From positions 1-64,000 of the forward strand of contig JAFLSG010000006.1 in the NCBI GenBank assembly GCA_022511065.1: a stretch of DNA of 64,000 nt. Reading direction: 5' to 3'. Below, piece by piece: positions 1-9,048 of the stretch (positions are counted from its first letter, which is position 1; every line of letters begins with the position of its first letter). The notes beneath the pieces were generated by a model. It did not search any database. It worked only from the letters and a program-made list of their open reading frames with translations, and was not told the origin of the DNA. The translations under genes were made by a program, and so were the position numbers. This DNA comes from Prevotella sp. GTDB lineage: Bacteria; Bacteroidota; Bacteroidia; Bacteroidales; Bacteroidaceae.

Positions 1-98
1 CCGCTTCCTTGTACTACTTCTGTCTGTGCAATCTGTCAAAGAACTCTTTCTTTTTGTACCTTCCACCCCGCTGAAGGGCGAAAGCGGGTGCAAAGGTA
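1..98 (-). promoter_or_regulatory. Probable rRNA operon promoter and leader (16S expected just left of the window, minus strand)
   Basis: Minus strand reads TACCTTTG (98..91), then ...AAAGAGTTCTTTGACAGATTGCACAGACAGAAGTAGTACAAGGAAGCGG at the window edge, resembling Bacteroidales pre-16S leaders (TTCTTTGACA...). The 16S itself is outside the window. Confidence 0.6.
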
Positions 99-384
99 AT
101 GCTTTCCCGAATACCAACCAAAACTTTTCAACGGAAATTTCGATATAAATGCAAAATTTTCCACTTGTTTGACATAAATCAAAGAAATGAGCCCGCAAAG
201 GAAGGAAAAAGGGAGGAAAACAGGGAAAAACGGGCCTAATAAGGCAGCGAGGACGGATGCCTGTCCGCTCACATATATTATACCAAATATATGCTTCTCC
301 GCCCCCATATATGACAAACGCCCCGGTTTTTCCCCGCACATGGCAGACAGTCCAGTACACGGCTGTCATCCCCGAATCTGCTTC

Positions 385-560
385 TTTATATATAATATTT
401 AAGGTACGCGCGCAGGATTTTAGGCTCGACGATGTCCCATTTTGTGCTCCGCGATGCAACTCTGGAGCACAAATCATGCAACTGTCGAGCACAAAATGAA
501 GCATCGCGAAGCACAAAATGGCGCACTACGGAGCACAAAATGAGACTTCGTCGAGCTAAG
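385..560. repeat. TATATAA...GGTACGCGCG motif followed by 22-bp GAGCACAAAATG repeat array (copy 1)
   Basis: GGTACGCGCGC at 403-413, then units such as GAGCACAAAATGAAGCATCGCG at 22-bp period, with inverted copies on the left; second copy at 8647-8850. Confidence 0.85.
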
Positions 561-665
561 GGGGGGAAATGGCCATGCAATAAACGGGGCGGACCATTAC
601 AAAGCATATTCAAATGAAAGAGGGAAATGGACACATCACCCCGTTTTGAATACTGCTATGATTGC

Positions 666-790
666 GCCATATAAGTATATGGCTTGGGTTTGGAATTTAC
701 AAGTCGTAAGTATAACGTTTAGGCATCACAAGTATGGTATTTAGAGGTCGTAAGTATAGTATTTACGATGCCTAAACACTATAGTAACGC
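666..790. repeat. Dyad plus four approximate 22-bp tandem units (TCGTAAGTATAGTATTTA family)
   Basis: GCCATATA-AG-TATATGGC (666-683); units at 703-724, 725-746, 747-768 and a diverged unit 769-790; GTTTAGGCATC/GATGCCTAAAC inverted pair. Confidence 0.7.
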
Positions 791-802
791 TTTTTAACTT
801 TT

Positions 803-864
803 GCAACTGGCAATCTTATCAAAATAACCAGCCATCTTATCAGCGTAAGAAGGCTACTTATTAG
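803..864 (+). repeat. 21-bp repeat family (YxxNQPS when translated), intergenic copy
   Basis: Reads C-N-W-Q-S-Y-Q-N-N-Q-P-S-Y-Q-R-K-K-A-T-Y-stop; related arrays at 15.84-15.97, 22.58-22.65 and 59.61-59.80 kb. Confidence 0.65.
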
Positions 865-982
865 AACGACTTATCCATAAAGTTTCGCTTTCTCGGAAAT
901 AATGTGTATCTTTGCGGCGGAAAAACTCGAGGAGAGTAATTACAACTTTGCACACATTATTATAACTATAAGACTAAAAAAG

Positions 983-1585
983 ATGAGAAAAATGAAGATT
1001 TTAGCAGTGGCTTTTGCCGGCCTGATGGCAATGGGCTGCGGAAGCATGGGACAAGCACTTGGGTCTGTATCCAAGGGGAACGGCATCGTGGACGCCATCA
1101 CAAGCGTAATCGGACTTGACAAAGTGACCGCAAAGAACTTGGTCGGGACATGGAAGTACAACAGTCCAGGCTGTGCCTTCACGTCGGAGAACCTGTTGGC
1201 AAAGGCAGGCGGTGAGGTGGCTGCCGCGCAGATTGAAGAGAAGTTGCTGCCCTATTACCAGCAGGTGGGGCTGTCTTCCGCTAACACGTACATCACCTTC
1301 AACGAGGACGGGACATTCACTTCGAAGATTGCCGGCACGACTTTCAACGGGAAATACACCTTTGACGAGGCTACGCAGCAAGTCAAGTTGCAAGGTTTGC
1401 TGCTCAGCATCAACTGCTACACGAAGAAAGCAACGGGCGGCATCTCCATCCTGTTCGAGGCAAAGAAACTGCTGACACTGCTGCAGACGATGTCAAAACT
1501 GAGCGGTAATGCGAACTTGCAGACCATCGGTGAGCTGAGCCAGAACTATGACGGCGTGCGCATCGGTTTCGATATGAAGAAGTAA
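983..1585 (+). CDS. DUF4923-type lipoprotein
   Basis: Lipobox-like AFAGLMAMGC; LVGTWKYNSPGCAFTSENLLAKAGGE resembles the DUF4923 family. ATG at 983 preferred over 902; TATCTTTG at 907-914. Confidence 0.75.
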   Translation: MRKMKILAVAFAGLMAMGCGSMGQALGSVSKGNGIVDAITSVIGLDKVTAKNLVGTWKYNSPGCAFTSENLLAKAGGEVAAAQIEEKLLPYYQQVGLSSANTYITFNEDGTFTSKIAGTTFNGKYTFDEATQQVKLQGLLLSINCYTKKATGGISILFEAKKLLTLLQTMSKLSGNANLQTIGELSQNYDGVRIGFDMKK

Positions 1586-1619
1586 TTATTGCAAAAATAT
1601 ACATAATTATTTGGTTGAA

Positions 1620-1643
1620 TGCAAAATAATGCGTAATTTTGCA
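1620..1643. promoter_or_regulatory. Candidate ArgR operator overlapping the argR promoter
   Basis: Perfect dyad TGCAAAAT-aatgcgta-ATTTTGCA overlapping a -7-like TAATTTTG (1635-1642) upstream of argR. Confidence 0.5.
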
Positions 1644-1669
1644 ACCGATTTTTGTATAAATATACCAGC

Positions 1670-2146
1670 ATGAAAGTTAAGAACAACAGATTAGAGGCAT
1701 TAAGACTCATCATATCAAGCCAGCAGCTTGGCAGCCAAGATGAGTTGCTGAATGCCCTACGAAAGGAAGGCTTCAAAATCACGCAGGCCACGCTGAGCCG
1801 CGACCTGAAGCAATTGAAAGTGGCAAAAGCTGCATCAATGAGTGGAAATTATGTCTATGTGCTGCCTAATGAGACGATGTACAAGCGTGTAAGTTCGCCC
1901 AACAGCATCCGGGAGATGATGAAGGTGCCGGGATTTATCAGCATCAACTTCTCTGGTAACATAGGCATTATCAAGACACGACCGGGATACGCCAGCTCCA
2001 TCGCATGGAACATTGACAACAGCGACATTCCGGAAATCGTGGGAACCATCGCTGGTGACGACACCATCTTCGTCGTCATCAAGGAGGGAGTAACGCATCA
2101 GGAGGTGAGCGAAGCACTGAACGATGTGGTGCCCAATATGAAATAG
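1670..2146 (+). CDS. argR: Arginine repressor ArgR
   Basis: N-terminal winged helix (ATLSRDLKQLKVAK), C-terminal oligomerisation domain, first gene of an arg cluster. Confidence 0.92.
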   Translation: MKVKNNRLEALRLIISSQQLGSQDELLNALRKEGFKITQATLSRDLKQLKVAKAASMSGNYVYVLPNETMYKRVSSPNSIREMMKVPGFISINFSGNIGIIKTRPGYASSIAWNIDNSDIPEIVGTIAGDDTIFVVIKEGVTHQEVSEALNDVVPNMK

Positions 2147-2168
2147 GACAGAATGTTGAACAATAAAA

Positions 2169-2789
2169 ATGGAACAAGAGGAAATTGAAATTTTTGTAGC
2201 AGGACCGGAACACGAGAAGTACGTGGACACTATCTTAGAGACGATTGCGGAAGCTGCAAAAGTGCGCGGCACGGGAATCGCCAAGCGGACGCACGAGTAC
2301 CTGACCAAGAAGATGCAGGAGGCCAAGGCTGTGATTGCCCTGACAAAAGACGGCAAATTTGCAGGCTTCAGCTACATCGAAACGTGGGAAAACCAGCAGT
2401 ACGTGACCACATCGGGACTTATTGTGCATCCCGACTATCGAGGTCACCACGTGGCAAAGCGCATCAAGGACATGACCTTCTCCCTCGCGCGTACCCGTTG
2501 GCCGCACGCAAAAGTGTTCTCGCTGACAAGCGGAGCTGCCGTGATGGCCATGAACACGGCATTGGGCTATCAGCCCGTGACATTCGCCGACCTTACCGAC
2601 GACGAGGCTTTCTGGAAGGGATGCGAGGGCTGCGTGAACGTGGATGTACTACACCGCACAGGACGGAAATACTGCATCTGCACGGCCATGCTCTATGACC
2701 CGACAGAACACCTCCCCGCCAAAATACCCGATGAGGTCATCGAGCGGATACGCCGCATAGACGGGGAAGCAAACGAACAAAAAGATTAA
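2169..2789 (+). CDS. GNAT-family N-acyltransferase in the arg operon (candidate N-acylglutamate synthase)
   Basis: GNAT acyl-CoA motif GLIVHPDYRGHHVAKRIKD; between argR and argG; CEGC and CIC cysteines in the C-terminal half. Confidence 0.8.
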   Translation: MEQEEIEIFVAGPEHEKYVDTILETIAEAAKVRGTGIAKRTHEYLTKKMQEAKAVIALTKDGKFAGFSYIETWENQQYVTTSGLIVHPDYRGHHVAKRIKDMTFSLARTRWPHAKVFSLTSGAAVMAMNTALGYQPVTFADLTDDEAFWKGCEGCVNVDVLHRTGRKYCICTAMLYDPTEHLPAKIPDEVIERIRRIDGEANEQKD

Positions 2790-4004
2790 ATGACAAAAGA
2801 TATGGCAAACAAGAAAGTTGTAGTAGCTTTTTCGGGAGGTCTTGACACCTCCTACACGGTGATGAAATTAGCCCAAGATGGTTGGGATGTATATGCTGCC
2901 TGCGCCAACACCGGCGGATTCAGCGAGGAACAACTGAAGAAGAACGAGGAGAACGCCTATAAGTTGGGAGCGGTACAATACGTGACGCTCGACGTGACGC
3001 AAGAATATTATGCCAAGTCGCTGAAATACATGATTTTCGGCAACGTACTGCGCAACAATTGCTATCCCATCTCCGTCAGTTCCGAGCGCATCTTCCAAGC
3101 CATCGCCATTGCACGCTATGCCAAGGAAATCGGCGCAGACGCCATTGCCCACGGCTCAACCGGCGCAGGCAACGACCAGATACGCTTCGACATGACTTTC
3201 CTCGTGATGGCACCGGGTGTGGAAATCATCACGCTGACCCGCGACAAGAAACTGACCCGCAAGGAAGAAGTAGATTACCTGAACGAACACGGATTCTCCG
3301 CAGACTTCGCCAAACTGAAGTATTCCTATAACGTGGGCATCTGGGGTACAAGCATCTGCGGTGGTGAACTGCTCGACCCGACACAGGGGCTGCCCGAAGA
3401 GGCATACCTCAAGCACGTAACGGCAGAAGCGCCTGAAGCAGAATTGCGGATTACGTTCGAGAAAGGAGAAATCACCGCCGTGAACGGTGAGAAGTTCGAC
3501 GACCGTGTGGCAGCAATTCAAAAGATAGAGGAAATCGGTGCATCCTATGCCATCGGGCGCGACTGCAACGTGGGTGATACGATTATCGGTATTAAGGGAC
3601 GCGTGGGCTTCGAGGCTGCCGCTCCCAAACTCATCATCGAGGCACACCGCCTCTTGGAGAAATCAATACTCAGCAAGTGGCAGCAGTATTGGAAAGACCA
3701 AGTAGCCAACTGGTACGGAATGTTCCTGCACGAGAGCCAGTATTTGGAGCCGGTAATGCCAGACATCGAGGCAATGCTGACCTCCAGCCAGCGCAACGTG
3801 AACGGCACGGCCATCCTCAAGCTCCGTCCTTACGGATTTGAGACTGTCGGCATCGACTCTAACGATGACCTGACAAAGAGCAAGCTCGGAGAGTACGGCG
3901 AGACTCAGACCGGTTGGACTGCCGACGAAGCCAAGGGTTTCATTAAGGTTAGCTCCACGGCACTGCGTGTGTATTACGGAATCCATCCCGACGAACAGCG
4001 ATAA
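2790..4004 (+). CDS. argG: Argininosuccinate synthase
   Basis: VVVAFSGGLDTSY ATP-binding motif; AHGSTGAGNDQIRFD. Confidence 0.96.
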   Translation: MTKDMANKKVVVAFSGGLDTSYTVMKLAQDGWDVYAACANTGGFSEEQLKKNEENAYKLGAVQYVTLDVTQEYYAKSLKYMIFGNVLRNNCYPISVSSERIFQAIAIARYAKEIGADAIAHGSTGAGNDQIRFDMTFLVMAPGVEIITLTRDKKLTRKEEVDYLNEHGFSADFAKLKYSYNVGIWGTSICGGELLDPTQGLPEEAYLKHVTAEAPEAELRITFEKGEITAVNGEKFDDRVAAIQKIEEIGASYAIGRDCNVGDTIIGIKGRVGFEAAAPKLIIEAHRLLEKSILSKWQQYWKDQVANWYGMFLHESQYLEPVMPDIEAMLTSSQRNVNGTAILKLRPYGFETVGIDSNDDLTKSKLGEYGETQTGWTADEAKGFIKVSSTALRVYYGIHPDEQR

Positions 4005-4005
4005 A

Positions 4006-5010
4006 ATGATTAGAATAGGTATATTGGGAGCAGCAGGCTATACGGGAGGCGAACTCATTCGTCTGCTGCTCAACCACCCGGAGGCGGAGATTGTATTCGC
4101 CAATTCGGAGAGTAATGCCGGGAATCCTGTGAGTGATGTGCATGAGGGTCTCTATGGTGAAACAGACCTGACCTTCACGAACGAACTGCCGTTCGACGCG
4201 GTGGATGTGGTATTCTTCTGCTTCGGTCACGGAAAAAGCGAGGCATTCCTGAAGGAGCACAGCATTCCAGAACACGTGAAGATTATCGACTTGGCACAGG
4301 ATTTCCGCATCAAGGGTAATCACGACTATGTCTATGGTCTGCCGGAACTGAACAGGGTGGCAATCCAAGGGGCGCAGCACGTGGCTAATCCAGGATGCTT
4401 CGCCACCTGCATTCAACTCGGACTGCTGCCTGCCGCCAAGCTCGGACTGCTGACACAGGACATCAGCGTGAATGCCATCACGGGAAGCACCGGTGCCGGG
4501 CAAAAGCCAGGAGCCACCACGCATTTCTCTTGGCGCAACAACAACCTAAGCATTTACAAGGCTTTCACGCACCAGCATCTGGCAGAGATTTACCAATCGC
4601 TGAACCAGTTGCAAAAGGAGAGCGGACAGGCACTTCCCCCTTTGGGAACAGAGGAGGGGGCGACCATCGACTTCATCCCCTACCGCGGTGACTTCGCCCG
4701 GGGCATTTTTGCCACCGAGGTTATCCGTCTGCCCAAAGGCTATAATGGTAGCGACATCATTGCCGCTTACAAAGACTTCTATCGAGATGCCGCTTTCACG
4801 CACTATGTAGAGAAGCCACTCGACCTCAAGCAGGCAGTGAACACCAACAAGTGCCTCGTCCACATTGACGCTTTTGACAGCAAGCTGCTCGTCACTTCCG
4901 TCATCGACAATCTTCTGAAAGGAGCTGTCGGACAGGCAGTACAAAACATGAATCTGATGTTTGGCATCGACGAGACTGCCGGACTGAAACTTAAAGCAAG
5001 CGCATTCTAA
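4006..5010 (+). CDS. argC: N-acetyl-gamma-glutamyl-phosphate reductase
   Basis: IGILGAAGYTGGELIRLL; HVANPGCFATC active-site Cys. Confidence 0.95.
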   Translation: MIRIGILGAAGYTGGELIRLLLNHPEAEIVFANSESNAGNPVSDVHEGLYGETDLTFTNELPFDAVDVVFFCFGHGKSEAFLKEHSIPEHVKIIDLAQDFRIKGNHDYVYGLPELNRVAIQGAQHVANPGCFATCIQLGLLPAAKLGLLTQDISVNAITGSTGAGQKPGATTHFSWRNNNLSIYKAFTHQHLAEIYQSLNQLQKESGQALPPLGTEEGATIDFIPYRGDFARGIFATEVIRLPKGYNGSDIIAAYKDFYRDAAFTHYVEKPLDLKQAVNTNKCLVHIDAFDSKLLVTSVIDNLLKGAVGQAVQNMNLMFGIDETAGLKLKASAF

Positions 5011-5013
5011 GCA

Positions 5014-6141
5014 ATGAAACTATTCGACGTATATCCCCTCTTTGACGTGAACATCGTGAAAGGTCAAGGCTGCAAGGTCTGGGACGACAAGGGGCAGGAG
5101 TATCTTGACTTGTATGGCGGGCACGCCGTCATCTCCATCGGACACTCGCATCCGCACTATATCGAGAAAATCACAGAGCAAGTGTCAAAGCTCGGTTTCT
5201 ATTCCAACTCGGTAATCAACAAACTGCAAGTAGAACTTGCGGAGCGGTTGGGGAGCATCTGCGGGTACGATGACTATCAGTTGTTCCTCATCAACTCCGG
5301 CGCGGAAGCCAACGAGAACGCCCTGAAGCTTGCCTCGTTTACCAACGGGCGCAAGCGCGTGCTTTCCTGTCAGAAGGCATTCCACGGGCGCACAAGTCTT
5401 GCCGTGGAAGCAACTGACAATCCGAAGATTATCGCACCCATCAACAACAACGGTCACGTGACTTATCTGCCGCTGAACGACCTCCCCGCTTGGGAGGCGG
5501 AGTTAGCGAAAGGTGATGTCTGTGCTGTCATTATCGAGTGCATCCAGGGTGTCGGCGGCATACAGATGGCTACCGCCGAGTTCGCGCAAGGCCTTGCCAA
5601 AGCATGCAAGCAGCATGGGGCAGTCCTCGTCTGCGACGAGATACAATGCGGCTACGGACGAAGTGGACGCTTCTTCGCCCATCAGTGGCTCGGCATCAAA
5701 CCAGACATCATCACGGTCGCCAAAGGTATCGCCAACGGTTTCCCGATGGGCGGTGTACTGATTTCTCCCGAGTTCAAACCCGTTTATGGGCAACTTGGCA
5801 CTACGTTCGGCGGCAATCACCTTGCATGTGCCGCAGCACTTGCTGTGCTTGATGTGTTCGAGCAAGAACAGCTTGTGGAGAATGCTCGTGAGACGGGTGA
5901 CTACCTCATGGGCGAGATTAAGAAGATAGATAGTCCGAAGATTAAGGATGTGCGCGGGCGCGGACTGATGATTGGCATCGACCTCGACTGCCCGCATAAG
6001 GATGTGCGCCAACCGCTCATTTATGAGCAGCACTGCTTTACGGGTTGTGCGGGCACTAACATTCTGCGCCTCCTTCCCCCTCTCTGTCTAAGTAAGGCGG
6101 AGGCGGACGAGTTCATCAACCGACTGAAGAAATGCCTATGA
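5014..6141 (+). CDS. argD: Acetylornithine aminotransferase family, class III aminotransferase
   Basis: NSGAEANENALKLA, VCDEIQCGYGRSGRFFAHQ, VAKGIANGFPMGG (PLP Lys); arg operon context. Confidence 0.92.
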   Translation: MKLFDVYPLFDVNIVKGQGCKVWDDKGQEYLDLYGGHAVISIGHSHPHYIEKITEQVSKLGFYSNSVINKLQVELAERLGSICGYDDYQLFLINSGAEANENALKLASFTNGRKRVLSCQKAFHGRTSLAVEATDNPKIIAPINNNGHVTYLPLNDLPAWEAELAKGDVCAVIIECIQGVGGIQMATAEFAQGLAKACKQHGAVLVCDEIQCGYGRSGRFFAHQWLGIKPDIITVAKGIANGFPMGGVLISPEFKPVYGQLGTTFGGNHLACAAALAVLDVFEQEQLVENARETGDYLMGEIKKIDSPKIKDVRGRGLMIGIDLDCPHKDVRQPLIYEQHCFTGCAGTNILRLLPPLCLSKAEADEFINRLKKCL

Positions 6142-6914
6142 AGATAGCAATGATTGGCGCCGGAGCCATGGGTGGCGCAACGGTGGAAGGCCTCATCAAG
6201 TGCGAGTCCATTCGCAACGGGGACATCATCGTCAGCGACCCATCCGCAGCCGTGCGCGAAAAGTTTTCCATGCAGGGAGTGTCAGTCACTACCGACAACT
6301 TTCAGGCAGCCCAAGAGACGGACATTGTATGCGTATGTGTCAAGCCGTGGTTTGTGGAACAGGTGCTGAAAGGTATTGCTCCCGCACTTAATGCGAGCCA
6401 CAAGATGCTTGTTGTCATTGCTGCGGGTATTCCGTCGGCAGACATCCATCATTGGGTGCCCAACTGCCCACCACTTTTCCTCGTCATTCCCAACATCGCC
6501 ATTGCGCATCTTTCGTCAATGACCTTCATCGTCCCCATCGGGGCATCGGAGGAGCAGACGGCGGTAGTGAAGACCCTTTTCGACCAGATGGGTACTGCCC
6601 TACTCACTGACGAAAAGCACCTCGCCGCAGGCACAACCCTTGCTTCCTGCGGTATTGCCTACGCCATGCGCTACATCCGCGCAGCTTCCGAAGGCGGTGT
6701 GGAGATTGGATTCAAGGCTGACGAGGCAAAGCAGGTTGTGATGCAGACGCTGAAAGGTGCGGTGGACTTGTTGCAGGCAAGTGGCATGCACCCCGAACAA
6801 GCCATCGATCTTGTCACTACGCCCGGTGGACTGACCATCAAGGGACTGAACGAGATGGAACACGCTGGATTCACTTCAAGCGTCATCCGCGGACTCAAGG
6901 CAAGTCTGAAATAA
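6132..6914 (+). CDS. proC: Pyrroline-5-carboxylate reductase
   Basis: MIGAGAMGGATVEGL Rossmann motif; SGMHPEQAIDLVTTPGGLTIKGL. Confidence 0.92.
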   Translation: MPMKIAMIGAGAMGGATVEGLIKCESIRNGDIIVSDPSAAVREKFSMQGVSVTTDNFQAAQETDIVCVCVKPWFVEQVLKGIAPALNASHKMLVVIAAGIPSADIHHWVPNCPPLFLVIPNIAIAHLSSMTFIVPIGASEEQTAVVKTLFDQMGTALLTDEKHLAAGTTLASCGIAYAMRYIRAASEGGVEIGFKADEAKQVVMQTLKGAVDLLQASGMHPEQAIDLVTTPGGLTIKGLNEMEHAGFTSSVIRGLKASLK

Positions 6915-6951
6915 CCTGATAACAATAGCAGACGGAGGCAATACAACTGGC

Positions 6952-7755
6952 ATGGACTATACGCTGAACATACACGGCAGACTGTTGGAGCTTGACAAGC
7001 CCCGCGTGATGGGCATCCTCAACGTAACGCCCGACTCGTTCTATGCCGGCAGCCGAAAGCAGATGGAACGGGAGATTGCCTCGCGCGCCCTGCAGATTGT
7101 GGAGGAAGGCGGTACAATCATTGATGTCGGCGCATGCTCCACACGCCCCGGAGCTGATGAAACGACAGAGGCGGAGGAGATGAACAGACTGCGTTTCGGA
7201 CTGGATATAATACACCGTGAACTGCCCGATGCCATCCTTTCGGTCGATACCTTCCGCCCCGATGTAGCACGAATGGCGGTGGAGGAGTTCGGAGCCGGCA
7301 TCATCAACGATGTGAGCGAAGGGGCTAGCCCTGCCATCTTCCGTATGGTGGTACAGCTCCGTGTGCCTTACGTGCTTACCTCCGTTCAGCCCACGCTTCG
7401 CGAGATGTTGCTCAGTTTTGCGGAGAAAGTGCAAAAGCTGCGTGACCTCGGTGCGAAAGACATCATCCTCGACCCCGGTTTCGGTTTCGGGAAGACCCTC
7501 GAACAGAACTACCGACTGCTGAATGAATTAGAGAAACTCTCGGTCATGGAACTCCCGCTATTGGTGGGTATCTCCCGCAAATCCATGATATACAAACTAC
7601 TCGGCATCACACCCGAGGAAGCCCTCAACGGCACGACCGTGCTAAATACTCTCTCGCTGATGAAAGGTGCCTCCATCCTCCGCGTACACGATGTGAAAGA
7701 AGCGGTGGAGTGCTGCAAGCTGACAAGACTACTGAACGATAACCCGCTAAAATAA
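6952..7755 (+). CDS. folP: Dihydropteroate synthase
   Basis: VMGILNVTPDSF; IIDVGACSTRPGA; LDPGFGFGKT. Confidence 0.95.
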   Translation: MDYTLNIHGRLLELDKPRVMGILNVTPDSFYAGSRKQMEREIASRALQIVEEGGTIIDVGACSTRPGADETTEAEEMNRLRFGLDIIHRELPDAILSVDTFRPDVARMAVEEFGAGIINDVSEGASPAIFRMVVQLRVPYVLTSVQPTLREMLLSFAEKVQKLRDLGAKDIILDPGFGFGKTLEQNYRLLNELEKLSVMELPLLVGISRKSMIYKLLGITPEEALNGTTVLNTLSLMKGASILRVHDVKEAVECCKLTRLLNDNPLK

Positions 7756-7761
7756 CATACT

Positions 7762-8541
7762 GTGTTTTTCCAATTCGGCATAAAAGACTTCATCGACATC
7801 CTGCTCGTGTCCATGATGCTCTACTATTTCTACCGGCTGATGCGCGAGTCGCGCTCGCTGAACGTGTTCATCGGCATCATGATTTTCATCATCGCGTGGC
7901 TCTTCGTGTCGCAGATACTTGAGATGCGCCTGCTCGGCTCCATCTTCGACAAGTTAGTCAGCGTGGGAGTGATAGCACTCATCGTGATTTTCCAAGAAGA
8001 CATCCGCAAATTCCTCTACAGCATCGGGGCAAGGCAGGGCATGCGCGCCATCCGCAAATTCTTCCTCACGGCAAAGGAGAGGGAGCAGGACAAGTTCGAC
8101 ATCAAGACAACCATCATGCCCATTGTCATGGCAGCGATGAACATGAGCAAGGGAAAAGTCGGCGCACTGATTGTCATCGAGCGTGCCGTACCGTTGGAGG
8201 ACATCATCAGTACGGGCGAGCAGATAGACGCAAACATCAACCAGCGGTTGATAGAAAACATCTTTTTCAAGAACTCTCCCCTGCACGACGGTGCGATGGT
8301 TGTTTCCAAGAAGCGCATCAAGGCGGCAGGGTGTATTCTGCCTGTCAGCCACGACTTGGATATTCCCAAGGAATTAGGACTCCGACACCGTGCGGCAATG
8401 GGCATTTCACAGGAAAGCGATGCGGTGGCTGTCGTTGTCTCCGAGGAGACGGGCGGCATCTCCGTCGCCTCCAAAGGCGAGTTCCGCCTCCGCCTATCTG
8501 CCGAGGAGCTTGAGAGCATCCTGACGAAAGAGCTTGTATGA
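7762..8541 (+). CDS. cdaA: Diadenylate cyclase CdaA (DisA_N domain)
   Basis: N-terminal TM helices; LHDGAMVV and LGLRHRAAMGISQESDAVAVVVSEETG motifs; GTG start. Confidence 0.92.
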   Translation: MFFQFGIKDFIDILLVSMMLYYFYRLMRESRSLNVFIGIMIFIIAWLFVSQILEMRLLGSIFDKLVSVGVIALIVIFQEDIRKFLYSIGARQGMRAIRKFFLTAKEREQDKFDIKTTIMPIVMAAMNMSKGKVGALIVIERAVPLEDIISTGEQIDANINQRLIENIFFKNSPLHDGAMVVSKKRIKAAGCILPVSHDLDIPKELGLRHRAAMGISQESDAVAVVVSEETGGISVASKGEFRLRLSAEELESILTKELV

Positions 8542-8646
8542 CAGGATTTGTCTTGTAATTTAGTCATTCCCATTACAGCATTCACCCTGTGTAAAACCAT
8601 CAGGACGAAAGTTACCGAAAAGCCCCATTTTTCGTTTTCTCTGCCT

Positions 8647-8850
8647 TATACTATATAATTAAGGTACGCGCGCGTAGGATTTTGTGCTCGACGATGCGCC
8701 ATTTTGTGCTCCGGCGTGCAACTGTGGAGCACAGATTGAGGAACTGTCGAGCACAAAATGAGACATCGCGGAGCACAAAATGGCGCACTACGGAGCACAA
8801 AATGAGGTGTCGTCAAGCACCAGACAAAATATCGTCCCGCACAGAATGGG
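8647..8850. repeat. TATATAA...GGTACGCGCG motif plus 22-bp GAGCACAAAATG array (copy 2)
   Basis: Same motif and units as 385-560; perfect 19-bp inverted arms at 8695-8713 / 8769-8787. Confidence 0.85.
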
Positions 8851-8993
8851 ATTGTGCTTAACGGGGGTAAGGATACGGATGTACGGAATTTTCAATATAG
8901 CATGGTTCTCTTATATTTGTACTATAAAGCGGGGCGTGACTTAATTTTCTGAAAAATAAACTGATTGTTTGTGGGCATTCAGATTATTTTTTA

Positions 8994-9001
8994 TACTTTT
9001 G
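8994..9001 (+). promoter_or_regulatory. Bacteroidetes-type -7 element (TACTTTTG) for pta-ackA
   Basis: TACTTTTG with upstream TTTG at about -33 spacing, about 50 nt before the pta start. Confidence 0.5.
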
Positions 9002-9048
9002 CAATCAGAAAGTGACAAAAGTACAGTCTAAATTAAATAAAACAAACT

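Noticed and set aside
36-634. Small ORFs at the left edge (36-341 minus, 187-402 plus, 386-634 minus, 432-617 plus)
   Set aside because: Fall in the rRNA promoter/leader and the 22-bp repeat array; translations reflect repeats, no homology recognised.
8685-8850. CRISPR array
   Set aside because: 22-bp units are contiguous and degenerate with no spacer-like unique segments, some units are inverted, and no cas genes are present. The same reasoning applies to 436-560, 35602-35725 and 53391-53514.
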